Below are positions 9,687 to 17,980 of a stretch of DNA of 64,000 bases, piece after piece. The position numbers and the translations under genes are program-made. Within the stretch, counting starts at the first letter, position 1, and each line of letters begins with the position of its first letter. Source of the DNA: Leuconostocaceae bacterium ESL0723 (GTDB lineage: Bacteria > Bacillota > Bacilli > Lactobacillales > Lactobacillaceae); contig CP113928.1 of the NCBI GenBank assembly GCA_029392055.1, forward strand, positions 680,501 through 744,500, written 5' to 3'. The notes below the pieces were generated by a model. The model was not told the origin of the DNA and ran no database searches. It was given only the letters and a program-made list of their open reading frames with translations.

Positions 9687-9716
9687 TTAGAATATGAGTA
9701 CCTACTAGGAGGCGGT

Positions 9717-10427
9717 ATGCGTAAAGTTCAATTGTCGGATCGTTTACAGGCGGTGGCCGACTATGTTTCACCCCAGGCCCGTCTGGCCGATATTGGTTCA
9801 GATCACGCCTACCTGCCGGCTTATCTCATTCAAGCCGGTCAGATTGATTGGGCTCTGGCCGGTGAGGTTGCCCAAGGACCCCTGGATAATGTCAAACAGG
9901 AAATCAGCCGCCAGGGCTTAAACGGCAAGTTGATACCACGCCTAGCAAACGGTTTGGCGGCAATTAACCCCAGTGACCAGGTTGATACGGTCACGATTGC
10001 TGGCATGGGTGGCGTTTTAATTAGTCAGATCCTGGCTGCCGCGCCACAACCGCTGCCTTACCAGCATCTGATTTTACAGCCCAACACGGACGTAGCCACC
10101 GTGCGGGCCTGGCTGATTCAACACGATTTTAAAATTGACGGGGAGCAGATGGTCCAAGAGGGGCGCCATTTCTACGAGGTTTTGAGTGCCATACCAGGGA
10201 CCCAGGAACTTAGCGACCGCCAGCTGGCCTTTGGTCCTTATTTGCTTGAGGAGCAGGGGTCGGCCTTTCGGGCCTTCTGGCAGCATAAGTTAGGTCAGAT
10301 TGAACAAATTCTGACCCGGCTAGAGCAGGCCCAGCAGACCCAAACGGCTACCTATCAGGACTGGCAAAACCGCCACCAGGAAATTCAGGAGGTGCTTTCT
10401 TATGGTAAGCGCACAGAAGCTAATTGA
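9717..10427 (+). CDS. trmK: tRNA (adenine(22)-N(1))-methyltransferase TrmK
   Basis: SAM-dependent enzyme of 236 residues. Visible are the SAM site LADIGSDHAYLPAYLI, the catalytic-loop region TIAGMGGVLIS and LILQPN, followed by a C-terminal coiled-coil helix rich in Gln. ATG at 9717 follows AGGAGG (9707-9712); an upstream in-frame TTG at 9684 lies in the terminator T run and is unlikely. It overlaps the Nif3-like gene by 26 bp. Confidence 0.92.
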   Translation: MRKVQLSDRLQAVADYVSPQARLADIGSDHAYLPAYLIQAGQIDWALAGEVAQGPLDNVKQEISRQGLNGKLIPRLANGLAAINPSDQVDTVTIAGMGGVLISQILAAAPQPLPYQHLILQPNTDVATVRAWLIQHDFKIDGEQMVQEGRHFYEVLSAIPGTQELSDRQLAFGPYLLEEQGSAFRAFWQHKLGQIEQILTRLEQAQQTQTATYQDWQNRHQEIQEVLSYGKRTEAN

Positions 10428-11187
10428 CCAAATTGAATCCTTTGCGCCGAAGGACTTAGCTGAAAAAGGGGACCCAACTGGCTTGCAAATTGGTGATCCT
10501 AATCAGGATATAAAACGGGTGCTAACCACCCTGGATGTTCGACCCGAAACGGTCGACTACGCCATTGAACACCAGATTGATTTTATCTGGGCTCACCACG
10601 AGGTGATGTTCTTTCCGGCTAAGAACTTAGATTTAACCAACCCCCAGCACCGCCTGTATGCCAAGCTGCTCAAGCATGACATTGTGGTTTATGCCAGTCA
10701 TACCAACCTGGACAGCGCTGAAAACGGGATGAATGACTGGTTGGCCAAGGCCTTTGCCATTCAAGACCCGAAGCCACTCTTGCCCGGTGCCCAACCACAA
10801 ACCGGTTTGGGCCGGATTGGTTACCTGAAGAAACCGCAGAAATTAAGTGACTATGCCCGCTTTATCAAGCAGGTTTGTGGGGTTGACCAGGTTCGGGTGA
10901 TCAGTCCCGATTTGGACCGTGAAATCCAAACGGTAGCCGTTTTGGGCGGTGACGGTGGTCGCTGGTGGCCAACTGCCCAGGTCGCTGGCGCAGACGTTTA
11001 CATTACCGCTGACCTGTACTACCATGTCGGCCATGATATCTTAGCGGCTGATTTTGCCGTCATCGATCCCGATCACCACATGGAAGCCCTGGGGGCCAAG
11101 CCGATGGCCCAGCTGGTAACCGAGTGGCAGCCGGAATTATCAGTTGAGGTCAGCCCGGTTAACACCGACCCTTACCAGTATCTCTAA
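10402..11187 (+). CDS. Nif3-like dinuclear metal protein (YqfO/YbgI family)
   Basis: 261-residue member of the NIF3 family. Metal-site features include [22 protein letters not shown] and the late [10 protein letters not shown]. It is of the compact type without the inserted PII-like domain found in the longer Bacillus YqfO. Biochemical role unsettled; the fixed pairing with trmK is conserved across Firmicutes. ATG at 10402 has GGAGG 6 nt upstream inside trmK. Confidence 0.88.
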   Translation: MVSAQKLIDQIESFAPKDLAEKGDPTGLQIGDPNQDIKRVLTTLDVRPETVDYAIEHQIDFIWAHHEVMFFPAKNLDLTNPQHRLYAKLLKHDIVVYASHTNLDSAENGMNDWLAKAFAIQDPKPLLPGAQPQTGLGRIGYLKKPQKLSDYARFIKQVCGVDQVRVISPDLDREIQTVAVLGGDGGRWWPTAQVAGADVYITADLYYHVGHDILAADFAVIDPDHHMEALGAKPMAQLVTEWQPELSVEVSPVNTDPYQYL

Positions 11188-11210
11188 AATCGTTGAAAGG
11201 ATGTTCAGTA

Positions 11211-12455
11211 ATGAGTGAAACGCAATATGAGCAGTTGATTCCCCGCTTTTTAAAGTACATTAAGGTTAATACCCAGTCCGACGAGGGGAGTGAACAAGTG
11301 CCTTCATCATCCAACCAGGTCACCTTCTTAAAGGATTTGGCCCAGGAATTAAAGACGATTGGGTTAAGCAATGTGCGCACCATGCCGGATGGCTATCTCT
11401 TTGCCGACCTGCCGGCCACTAGTGACCAAGCTGACCTGCCTACCATTGGCTTTATTGCCCATGTCGATACCGCCGATTTTAACGGCGAAAACATCCAGGC
11501 CCAAATTGTTGAAAACTATGATGGCCAGTCCGTCATTGATTTAGGCGATAGTGGCTATCAGCTTGATCCGGCGGTCTTTCCTAGTCTAAAGAAGTATGCC
11601 GGTGATACCCTGATTACCACTGATGGGACAACACTGCTTGGCGCCGATGACAAGGCTGGTGTTGCTGAAATTATCACGGCGGCTGACTACCTGATTCAGC
11701 ACCCAGAAATCAAACACGGGCCCCTGCGCTTTGCCTTTGGACCCGATGAAGAAATCGGAAAAGGAGCCAATCACTTCGACACCGAGGCCTTCGGTGCCGA
11801 CTTTGCCTACACCGTTGATGGGGGACCACTGGGTGAACTGGAATGGGAAACCTTTAACGCTGCGGCAGCCGACGTCCAAATCCAGGGACAAAACGTACAT
11901 CCCGGCACGGCCAAAGGGGCCATGGTTAACGCCCTGCAGTTGGCGGTTGATTTCCAGCTGGCCTTACCAGTTCATGACCGTCCTGAGAAAACTGAGGGCC
12001 GGGAAGGCTTTTGGCACCTGATTAAGTTGAGTGGTACACCCGACGAGGCCCAGATGGATTACATTATCCGTGACCATGACCGGCAGAAGTTTGAAAACCG
12101 GAAGGATACCCTGATTAAGTTGGCCGACCAGTTTAACGAGTCCTTGGGGCAGGACCGGGTGAAGGTGAGCTTACACGACCAGTATTACAATATGGGCGAG
12201 ATCTTAAAAAACGATCTAGCGCCGGTGGAACTGGCCAAGGAGGCGATGACAGACCTGGGGATTACACCAATTATTGAACCAGTCCGTGGTGGCACCGATG
12301 GTTCCAAGATCACCTTCTTAGGTTTGCCCACCCCGAATCTTTTTGCTGGTGGGGAAAACATGCACGGCCGCTATGAATACGTGGCTGAAGAAGTCATGGC
12401 AGCGGCGACAGACGTGATCATTAAGATTGCCAGCCTGGCCGCCTCAGAAAAATAA
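11211..12455 (+). CDS. pepT: Peptidase T (tripeptidase)
   Basis: Zinc aminopeptidase of the M20 family, 414 residues, releasing the N-terminal residue of tripeptides in the cytoplasm. Metal and catalytic motifs are visible: [32 protein letters not shown] and the C-terminal [15 protein letters not shown] at 11211 has AAAGGA 9 nt upstream; the frame extends six codons further to a TTG. It is followed by a strong terminator. Confidence 0.95.
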   Translation: MSETQYEQLIPRFLKYIKVNTQSDEGSEQVPSSSNQVTFLKDLAQELKTIGLSNVRTMPDGYLFADLPATSDQADLPTIGFIAHVDTADFNGENIQAQIVENYDGQSVIDLGDSGYQLDPAVFPSLKKYAGDTLITTDGTTLLGADDKAGVAEIITAADYLIQHPEIKHGPLRFAFGPDEEIGKGANHFDTEAFGADFAYTVDGGPLGELEWETFNAAAADVQIQGQNVHPGTAKGAMVNALQLAVDFQLALPVHDRPEKTEGREGFWHLIKLSGTPDEAQMDYIIRDHDRQKFENRKDTLIKLADQFNESLGQDRVKVSLHDQYYNMGEILKNDLAPVELAKEAMTDLGITPIIEPVRGGTDGSKITFLGLPTPNLFAGGENMHGRYEYVAEEVMAAATDVIIKIASLAASEK

Positions 12456-12460
12456 GCTAA

Positions 12461-12486
12461 AAAAAACACCCCTTAGGGTGTTTTTT
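12461..12486. terminator. Bidirectional terminator between pepT and DUF2929 gene
   Basis: AAAAAACACCC (12461-12471), loop CTTA, GGGTGTTTTTT (12476-12486). A and T runs on both sides serve the convergent genes. Confidence 0.9.
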
Positions 12487-12691
12487 ATTGATTTGATTGT
12501 TTCGTATCGACCGCATCCTTGGCTGCTTTACCCGATAGGCCTGGAATCGCAATAATGGCAATTTCACCGACGATAATCGCGACAACAGCCACAGCTGTGT
12601 AGTTGTAGGTAACGTTGTTCAGCTGGGAAACGAGATAGCCTAGGATTTCACCGAAAATGGCGGACCAGAATGCTACAGTTACATATTTCAT
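12485..12691 (-). CDS. Small membrane protein, DUF2929 (YjzD) type
   Basis: 68-residue protein with two predicted membrane helices (about residues 5-25 and 32-52) and a charged C-terminal tail. The pattern MKYVTVAFWSAIFGE and the paired hydrophobic stretches resemble the DUF2929 family, which often neighbours dnaE. ATG at 12691 is preferred because AAAGG is 9 nt upstream; the ATG at 12700 touches that ribosome site. Function unknown. Confidence 0.7.
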   Translation of the reverse strand: MKYVTVAFWSAIFGEILGYLVSQLNNVTYNYTAVAVVAIIVGEIAIIAIPGLSGKAAKDAVDTKQSNQ

Positions 12692-12767
12692 CTTGCTCAT
12701 CCTTTCATTTACCGCCCATGATACGCCTTTTTTCTGATTTTACAAGCAGGGAAGTTGGCTTTTAAGT

Positions 12768-12773
12768 TATAAT
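12768..12773 (+). promoter_or_regulatory. Candidate -10 element for dnaE
   Basis: A perfect TATAAT lies 32 bp before the dnaE start. No clear -35 at 16-18 bp is visible, so only the -10 is listed. Confidence 0.4.
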
Positions 12774-12805
12774 AAAACAAAACAGATGTTCGCCTAGGAG
12801 TGAGA

Positions 12806-15800
12806 ATGTACGCACCCTTACAAATTTTTAGTAGTTATAGTTTGTTACAGAATCCAAATCCGGTGGCCGAAATTGTCGATGCCGCCCAAAAGCGGGGTTA
12901 CCAGGCCATCAGTCTGGCCGATAACAACGTGATGTACGGCGCCATCGAACTCTATAACCAGGCCCAAAAGGCTGGTATTAAGCCGATTTTTGCTCTGACC
13001 CTCCATGTCCAGGGCTTGATTAATACGGCGACCGCCTTCCCCCTGGTTTTAACCGCGGTTTCTAACCAGGGCTATCAGAATTTACTCTGGCTGAGCTCGG
13101 CCAAGATGACTAGTCCTGACCAGGGGGTCACCATGAACCAGCTGGCCGAACACCTAGCTGGTCTGGTTTTAACCTTCCCAATTAACAGCGAGCTGAGCCA
13201 GTTAATCTTATCACAAAGTTCTGATGCCCAGGTCTACCTGAGTCGGCTTAGGGAGCTAGTGGGGGAGAACCCGGTTTATCTGGGCATTAACCCCCAACTG
13301 GCCGGTCAAAGTCAGCAGCAGTTAGCTAACTTTAGTCAGCAAAATAACCTGCCGCTAATCGCCTGGGACCGAGTCGACTACCTTAACCCAGATGATGCCT
13401 TCACCACCAATGTCTTACGGTCGATTGACGCCGGTACCAAGTTAGAAGATGTTACTTTCCTAGCCCAGCAAAGGGGAGAAAATGTCCTAAAGCCCCTGGC
13501 AGAAGTGGCTAACAGTTACCAGGCCAACGCTAATTTGCAGGCCGCCTGGCAGCATAACGAGACTGTCATCAACGAGGCTCAGGTGAACTTGGACTTTACC
13601 ACTACGGCCCTGCCAGAGTTTACCACCCCGGCTGGCCAAAGCAGTGACCAGTACCTGACCCAACTAGCCGAGGCCGGTTTAAGGGCCCGCTTTGCCGGTC
13701 AAAACATCAGTCCGGCCTACCAAAATCGGCTCCACCACGAGCTGGGCATCATTGCCGAGCTGGGCTTTAGTGACTACTTCCTGATTGTCTGGGACATTTT
13801 AAATTACGCCCACACCCATGACATTCTCACTGGGGCCGGCCGGGGATCAGCGGTTGGTTCCCTGGTAGCCTATGCCTTACATATTACCGATGTGGATCCG
13901 CTTGAATTTGGGTTGCTCTTTGAGCGGTTCTTAAATCCATCGCGGGCCCAAATGCCCGATATCGACATTGACCTGCCCGATGACCGCCGTGACGAGGTTT
14001 TGGACTACTTGCATGACAAGTATGGTCAACGTAACTTCGCCCAAATCATCACCTTTGGAACCCTGGCCACCAAGCAGGCCCTGCGGGATACGGCCCGGGT
14101 TTTCAACCTGAGTACGGCCACGATGAGCCGGCTTAGTGCCAGTATTCCACCAGCTAAAAACGGGCGAACGCCCAGCTTGACCCAGTCTTACGAAGCCAGT
14201 CCGGCCTTACGACAGGCCGTCGCGGAGCTTGACCACGGTCAGTTACTTTTTAAAACCGCCCAACAACTTGAAGGGCTGCCCCGTAACTTTGGGACCCATG
14301 CCGCCGGCGTGGTGCTTAGTGCCCAACCCCTGGTTGAAAAAATTCCAGTACAGCTAGGTAGTGGGGGCAAGCTCCTAACCCAGTTTGAAAAGGGACCGGT
14401 TGAAGAACTGGGGCTGCTAAAGATTGATCTTTTGGCCCTGACTAACCTGAAAATTTTAGACCAGGCACTGCATTACGCGAAGGCTGATTTACCAGATAAT
14501 TTTGACATTAACCAAATCCCCCTAAACGACCCGGAAACCCTGGCCCTCTTTGCTCGCGGGGACACCAACGGGGTCTTCCAGTTTGAATCAAACGGGATTC
14601 AAAACGTCCTCAGGCGGTTGAAACCCGAATCCTTTGAACACGTGGTTGCCGTTAACGCCCTGTATCGGCCTGGTCCTAGTAATAATATCAAGGACTTTGT
14701 CAGCCGCCGCCTTGGCCAGGAACCGGTCCCAGATTTGGACCCTTCCTTAAAGGACATCCTGGCACCGACATATGGCATCATGGTTTACCAGGAGCAGGTC
14801 ATGCTGGTCGCCGAAGCCTATGCTGGTTTTTCCCTGGCAGAAGCCGATGATTTCCGCCGGGCAATTTCTAAAAAAGATTTAGATAAGATGGCTGAGATTG
14901 CTGACCGTTTTGTGGCTGGTGCAGTAGAGAAGGGGCACCAACGCCAGCATGCTCAAAAGCTCTTTACCTACATGCAGCGTTTCGCCGACTACGGCTTTAA
15001 CCGTTCCCACGCGGTAGCTTATAGTAAGCTCGCCTTCCAATTGGCCTACCTGAAGGCTCATTATCCACGGGCCTTCTTTACCGCTTTACTCAACGCTAAC
15101 CTGGGCAACCAAGATAAGGTCCGCCTATATGTTTCTGAGGCCCGTCGGGCTGGCATCCAGGTCAAGGGCCCGGATGTGAATACTTCCGGTCGCTTCTGGC
15201 AGCAGCACGGGGACAAGTTACAGATGGGCCTGCATAACATCCGCGGTCTCCGGACTGACCTGGTTTCAGCCTTATTAGCTGAACGTAAGGCCGGTGGCCG
15301 TTTCCAAGACGTCCAGTCCCTGATTCGACGCCTACCCGAGAAAATGCGCAAGCTAGAGCCCTTGCAGCAGCTGGTCTATGCCGGGGCCTTAGATCACTTC
15401 GGTTATAGTCGGGGAGACCTCCTGGCCAACTTACCCGATTTAATTGAGGCCGCAGGTTTCGGCGAACTCATCTTGCAAGAAACCAAGATGAAAACCGTGC
15501 CGGACCTGCCCCAGGCTGAGAAACTAGCCCGGGAGAAGGCCGCTATCGGTCTCAACCTATCTGGCCACCCCTTGGACCAGTACCAGGACCTACGCCTGCA
15601 GGAACATTTCCAAGAAATTACCGACATTCACGGTGACCAGCAGCCGGTAAAAATCCTGGCCTTAGTCGATAAAATCAAGGTAATTCGGACCAAGAAGGGT
15701 GATGAAATGGCCTTTTTGACCGTTTCCGACCAGTCCGGCCAAATTAGTGTCACGCTTTTTCCTAAGCTCTACCAGCCTTTAGCTCCTGAGCTAAAGGCTG

Positions 15801-16129
15801 GCCAGGTCCTAGAAATTCAGGGTAAGAGCGAAACCCGGCGGGAATTGGCCGTAGTTGCCAACCGGGTCAGTCTGCCTAGCAAACCGGCCCAGAAGGGAAC
15901 CTGGTTCTTGCAGTTCACGCCACAACACGCTGGTTCCCAGGTCCAGCAAGCAGTTTGGCACTGGCTCAGTCAGCAGTCCGGTTCCAATCCGGTTGTGACG
16001 TATTGGGCAGCCACTGGCGAGAAAAAAACTTTAAACCAAAAATACTGGCTAGGGGACCAAAACGTTGATACGACTGAGCTAGAGCGTATATTAGGTGCTG
16101 GGAATGTGGTTTTTAAAAAAAGCCAGTAA
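12806..16129 (+). CDS. dnaE: DNA polymerase III subunit alpha, DnaE type
   Basis: Replicative or error-prone C-family polymerase, 1107 residues, close to Bacillus DnaE. Order of domains: PHP-like N-terminus, palm with the catalytic PDIDIDLPDDRR motif, fingers, a helix-hairpin-helix region and a C-terminal OB fold (VKILALVDKIKVIRTKKGD). The PHP domain looks inactive: the usual His-containing strand before SxYSLL is replaced by QIFSSYSLL. ATG at 12806 is chosen because the AGGAG at 12796-12800 overlaps the alternative GTG at 12800. pyk follows without an intervening pfkA. Confidence 0.96.
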   Translation: MYAPLQIFSSYSLLQNPNPVAEIVDAAQKRGYQAISLADNNVMYGAIELYNQAQKAGIKPIFALTLHVQGLINTATAFPLVLTAVSNQGYQNLLWLSSAKMTSPDQGVTMNQLAEHLAGLVLTFPINSELSQLILSQSSDAQVYLSRLRELVGENPVYLGINPQLAGQSQQQLANFSQQNNLPLIAWDRVDYLNPDDAFTTNVLRSIDAGTKLEDVTFLAQQRGENVLKPLAEVANSYQANANLQAAWQHNETVINEAQVNLDFTTTALPEFTTPAGQSSDQYLTQLAEAGLRARFAGQNISPAYQNRLHHELGIIAELGFSDYFLIVWDILNYAHTHDILTGAGRGSAVGSLVAYALHITDVDPLEFGLLFERFLNPSRAQMPDIDIDLPDDRRDEVLDYLHDKYGQRNFAQIITFGTLATKQALRDTARVFNLSTATMSRLSASIPPAKNGRTPSLTQSYEASPALRQAVAELDHGQLLFKTAQQLEGLPRNFGTHAAGVVLSAQPLVEKIPVQLGSGGKLLTQFEKGPVEELGLLKIDLLALTNLKILDQALHYAKADLPDNFDINQIPLNDPETLALFARGDTNGVFQFESNGIQNVLRRLKPESFEHVVAVNALYRPGPSNNIKDFVSRRLGQEPVPDLDPSLKDILAPTYGIMVYQEQVMLVAEAYAGFSLAEADDFRRAISKKDLDKMAEIADRFVAGAVEKGHQRQHAQKLFTYMQRFADYGFNRSHAVAYSKLAFQLAYLKAHYPRAFFTALLNANLGNQDKVRLYVSEARRAGIQVKGPDVNTSGRFWQQHGDKLQMGLHNIRGLRTDLVSALLAERKAGGRFQDVQSLIRRLPEKMRKLEPLQQLVYAGALDHFGYSRGDLLANLPDLIEAAGFGELILQETKMKTVPDLPQAEKLAREKAAIGLNLSGHPLDQYQDLRLQEHFQEITDIHGDQQPVKILALVDKIKVIRTKKGDEMAFLTVSDQSGQISVTLFPKLYQPLAPELKAGQVLEIQGKSETRRELAVVANRVSLPSKPAQKGTWFLQFTPQHAGSQVQQAVWHWLSQQSGSNPVVTYWAATGEKKTLNQKYWLGDQNVDTTELERILGAGNVVFKKSQ

Positions 16130-16138
16130 ATTCCACCT

Positions 16139-16166
16139 TGTGAATTGTTTGTGAACTGGTTAGAAT
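16139..16166 (+). promoter_or_regulatory. pyk promoter
   Basis: TTGTGA (16139-16144), 16-bp spacer, TAGAAT (16161-16166), ending about 60 bp before the pyk start. Confidence 0.5.
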
Positions 16167-16224
16167 AGATTAAGGAAGAGGTTGCAAGAGCAACTAACCA
16201 AGATATTAAAGGAGTTATTCAACC

Positions 16225-17646
16225 ATGAAAAAGACGAAGATCGTCTCAACCTTGGGTCCCTCATCATCTGATGTGGATACCATCGTAAAGTTAATTGAAG
16301 CCGGTGCAAATGTTTTCCGTTTCAATTTCTCACACGGTGATCATGAAGAGCATTTGGGTCGTATGAACAATGTGACCGAAGCTGAAAAGATCACTGGTAA
16401 GACGGTTGGTCGTATGCTGGATACGAAGGGTGCTGAAATCCGGACTACCAAGCAAGCCGACGGTAAGATTCAGTTCCACACTGGTGACATTGTTCGCATC
16501 TCAATGGACCCTAACTTGGAAGGAACCAAGGAAAAGATTGCTGTTACTTACCCTGGACTCTTTGATGATGTTAAGGTAGGCGGCCAGGTTCTTTTCGATG
16601 ATGGTTTGCTAGCTACTACGGTCCAAGAAAAGGATGAAGCCAACCACGAACTTGTGGTTAAGGTGGAAAACAATGGTTTGTTGGGTTCACGTAAGGGTGT
16701 TAACGCCCCAGGTGTTTCAATCAACCTGCCAGGTATCACTGAAAAGGATGCCGATGATATCCGCTTTGGTTTGGACCACAACATTAACTACATCGCTGCT
16801 TCCTTTGTCCGGAAGCCAGAAGATGTTTTGGACATCCGTGCGCTTTTGAAGGAAAAGGACATGGAACATGTTCAGATTATTCCTAAGATTGAGTCTCAGG
16901 AAGGAATCGACAACTTGGATGCTGTCTTGGACGTGTCTGACGGTTTGATGGTTCCTCGTGGTGACATGGGTGTTGAAATTCCAGCCCAGAACGTGCCTTT
17001 GATTCAAAAGGACATGATTCGCAACATGAACAAGCGTGGTTTGCCAGTTATCACGGCGACCCAGATGCTTGACTCAATGGAAGAGAACCCACGGCCAACC
17101 CGTGCCGAAGTTTCCGATGTTGCCAACGCTGTCTTTGACGGTACTGATGCAACCATGCTTTCTGGTGAGTCAGCTAACGGTGACTACCCAGTTGAAGCCG
17201 TTGCTACTATGGCTGCCATTGACACCAAGGCTGAGTCAGCTTTGAACGTTGATGGTCGTCACCAAGAGGTTACCCCTAGCGAAGACAACCAGGCTGAAGC
17301 CGTTGCGGCTGCAGCTGCCCGTTTGGCTGATAACATTGATGCCAAGGCAGTGGTTGTTTCAACTAAGTCAGGTTACACGGCCCGCATGGTTTCAAAGCAC
17401 CGTCCAATCGCTAACATCGTTGCAATGACTTACAACGAACGCGTGCAGAAGGGTCTGACTTTGAACTACGGTGTTGCCCCTGTCTTGGAAGATGCCTTCC
17501 CTAAGACTGTTGACGAATTGGTTGACAATGCCAAGGCTGCTGCTAAGGCCCTTGGTTTGGCAAACACTGGCGACAAGATCGTGGTTGTTACTGGTGCGCC
17601 AATGAACGCCCAGACGGCTAACATGGCTTCTGTTGAAACCGTTTAA
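16225..17646 (+). CDS. pyk: Pyruvate kinase
   Basis: Converts PEP and ADP to pyruvate and ATP. 473 residues: N-terminal KTKIVSTLGPSS, the barrel with RFNFSHG, MLDTKGAEIRT, the active-site helix region IPKIESQEGI and the MVPRGDMGVEIP / ITATQMLDSM segments, then a C-terminal regulatory domain. It lacks the extra C-terminal PEP-utiliser-like domain seen in many lactobacilli and bacilli (usually about 585 residues). Codon use (GGT, GTT, AAG, CGT) is strongly biased, unlike its neighbours, as expected for a highly expressed glycolytic gene. Own promoter and terminator. Confidence 0.97.
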   Translation: MKKTKIVSTLGPSSSDVDTIVKLIEAGANVFRFNFSHGDHEEHLGRMNNVTEAEKITGKTVGRMLDTKGAEIRTTKQADGKIQFHTGDIVRISMDPNLEGTKEKIAVTYPGLFDDVKVGGQVLFDDGLLATTVQEKDEANHELVVKVENNGLLGSRKGVNAPGVSINLPGITEKDADDIRFGLDHNINYIAASFVRKPEDVLDIRALLKEKDMEHVQIIPKIESQEGIDNLDAVLDVSDGLMVPRGDMGVEIPAQNVPLIQKDMIRNMNKRGLPVITATQMLDSMEENPRPTRAEVSDVANAVFDGTDATMLSGESANGDYPVEAVATMAAIDTKAESALNVDGRHQEVTPSEDNQAEAVAAAAARLADNIDAKAVVVSTKSGYTARMVSKHRPIANIVAMTYNERVQKGLTLNYGVAPVLEDAFPKTVDELVDNAKAAAKALGLANTGDKIVVVTGAPMNAQTANMASVETV

Positions 17647-17662
17647 TTAGCATTAACCTTTA

Positions 17663-17687
17663 AAGTCCGGCTCAGCCGGGCTTTTTT
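17663..17687 (+). terminator. pyk terminator
   Basis: AAGTCCGGC (17663-17671), loop TCA, GCCGGGCTT (17675-17683) with one wobble, then a T run. Confidence 0.9.
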
Positions 17688-17711
17688 ATTGGCTTAGTTA
17701 GGGTAGGGTGC

Positions 17712-17740
17712 TTGACAGGGTCAGCGGCGTTTGCTTTAAT
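17712..17740 (+). promoter_or_regulatory. Promoter of the brnQ leader
   Basis: Consensus TTGACA (17712-17717), 17-bp spacer, TTTAAT (17735-17740). It lies 25 bp upstream of the leader peptide ATG. Confidence 0.85.
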
Positions 17741-17764
17741 AGTTTTATAGATAAAGGAATCGGT

Positions 17765-17830
17765 ATGACTCAAATTATTAAATACAATCAATCAGCAAGC
17801 GTCTTGGTCATCGTCCCAACCCTTCGGTAG
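17765..17830 (+). CDS. brnQ leader peptide (21 residues)
   Basis: Short ORF starting with ATG at 17765 with AAAGGA 6 nt upstream, ending with TAG at 17828-17830. The peptide is MTQIIKYNQSASVLVIVPTL followed by Arg: two Ile near the start and a run Val-Leu-Val-Ile-Val-Pro-Thr-Leu at the end. It lies between a strong promoter and a strong terminator upstream of a branched-chain amino acid carrier, as expected for a ribosome-mediated attenuation sensor of charged Val, Leu and Ile tRNAs. It is too short for standard gene calling. Confidence 0.85.
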   Translation: MTQIIKYNQSASVLVIVPTLR

Positions 17831-17922
17831 GCGGTGATTGTTTGTGTTGCCTACTGCATTAAGTTAGTAGGCAGCCCCTGATTGATGAAAAGGTCAGCTG
17901 CTAACGGCAGCTGACCTTTTTT
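17826..17922 (+). promoter_or_regulatory. Branched-chain amino acid attenuator upstream of brnQ
   Basis: Mutually exclusive pairings can be read directly. Hairpin 1: GTAGGC (17827-17832, spanning the leader stop codon) with GCCTAC (17849-17854). Hairpin 2: TGCCTACT (17848-17855) with AGTAGGCA (17866-17873). Antiterminator: GCAG/CTGA (17871-17874 and 17878-17881, 3-nt bulge) with TCAGCTGC (17894-17901). Terminator: 17888-17922. A ribosome stalled on the Val/Leu/Ile codons would allow hairpin 1, block hairpin 2 and free the antiterminator; one reaching the stop codon would cover 17827-17832, allow hairpin 2 and lead to termination. Confidence 0.8.
17888..17922 (+). terminator. Attenuator terminator before brnQ
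   Basis: A 14-bp perfect stem (17888-17901 with 17907-17920), loop TAACG, and T run to 17922. It lies 58 bp upstream of brnQ. Confidence 0.92.
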
Positions 17923-17980
17923 GTTTACTTTGAGGAAGCCGACCTTTATTTAAAATCAACTCGTGAGGAGTAATTGGAAT

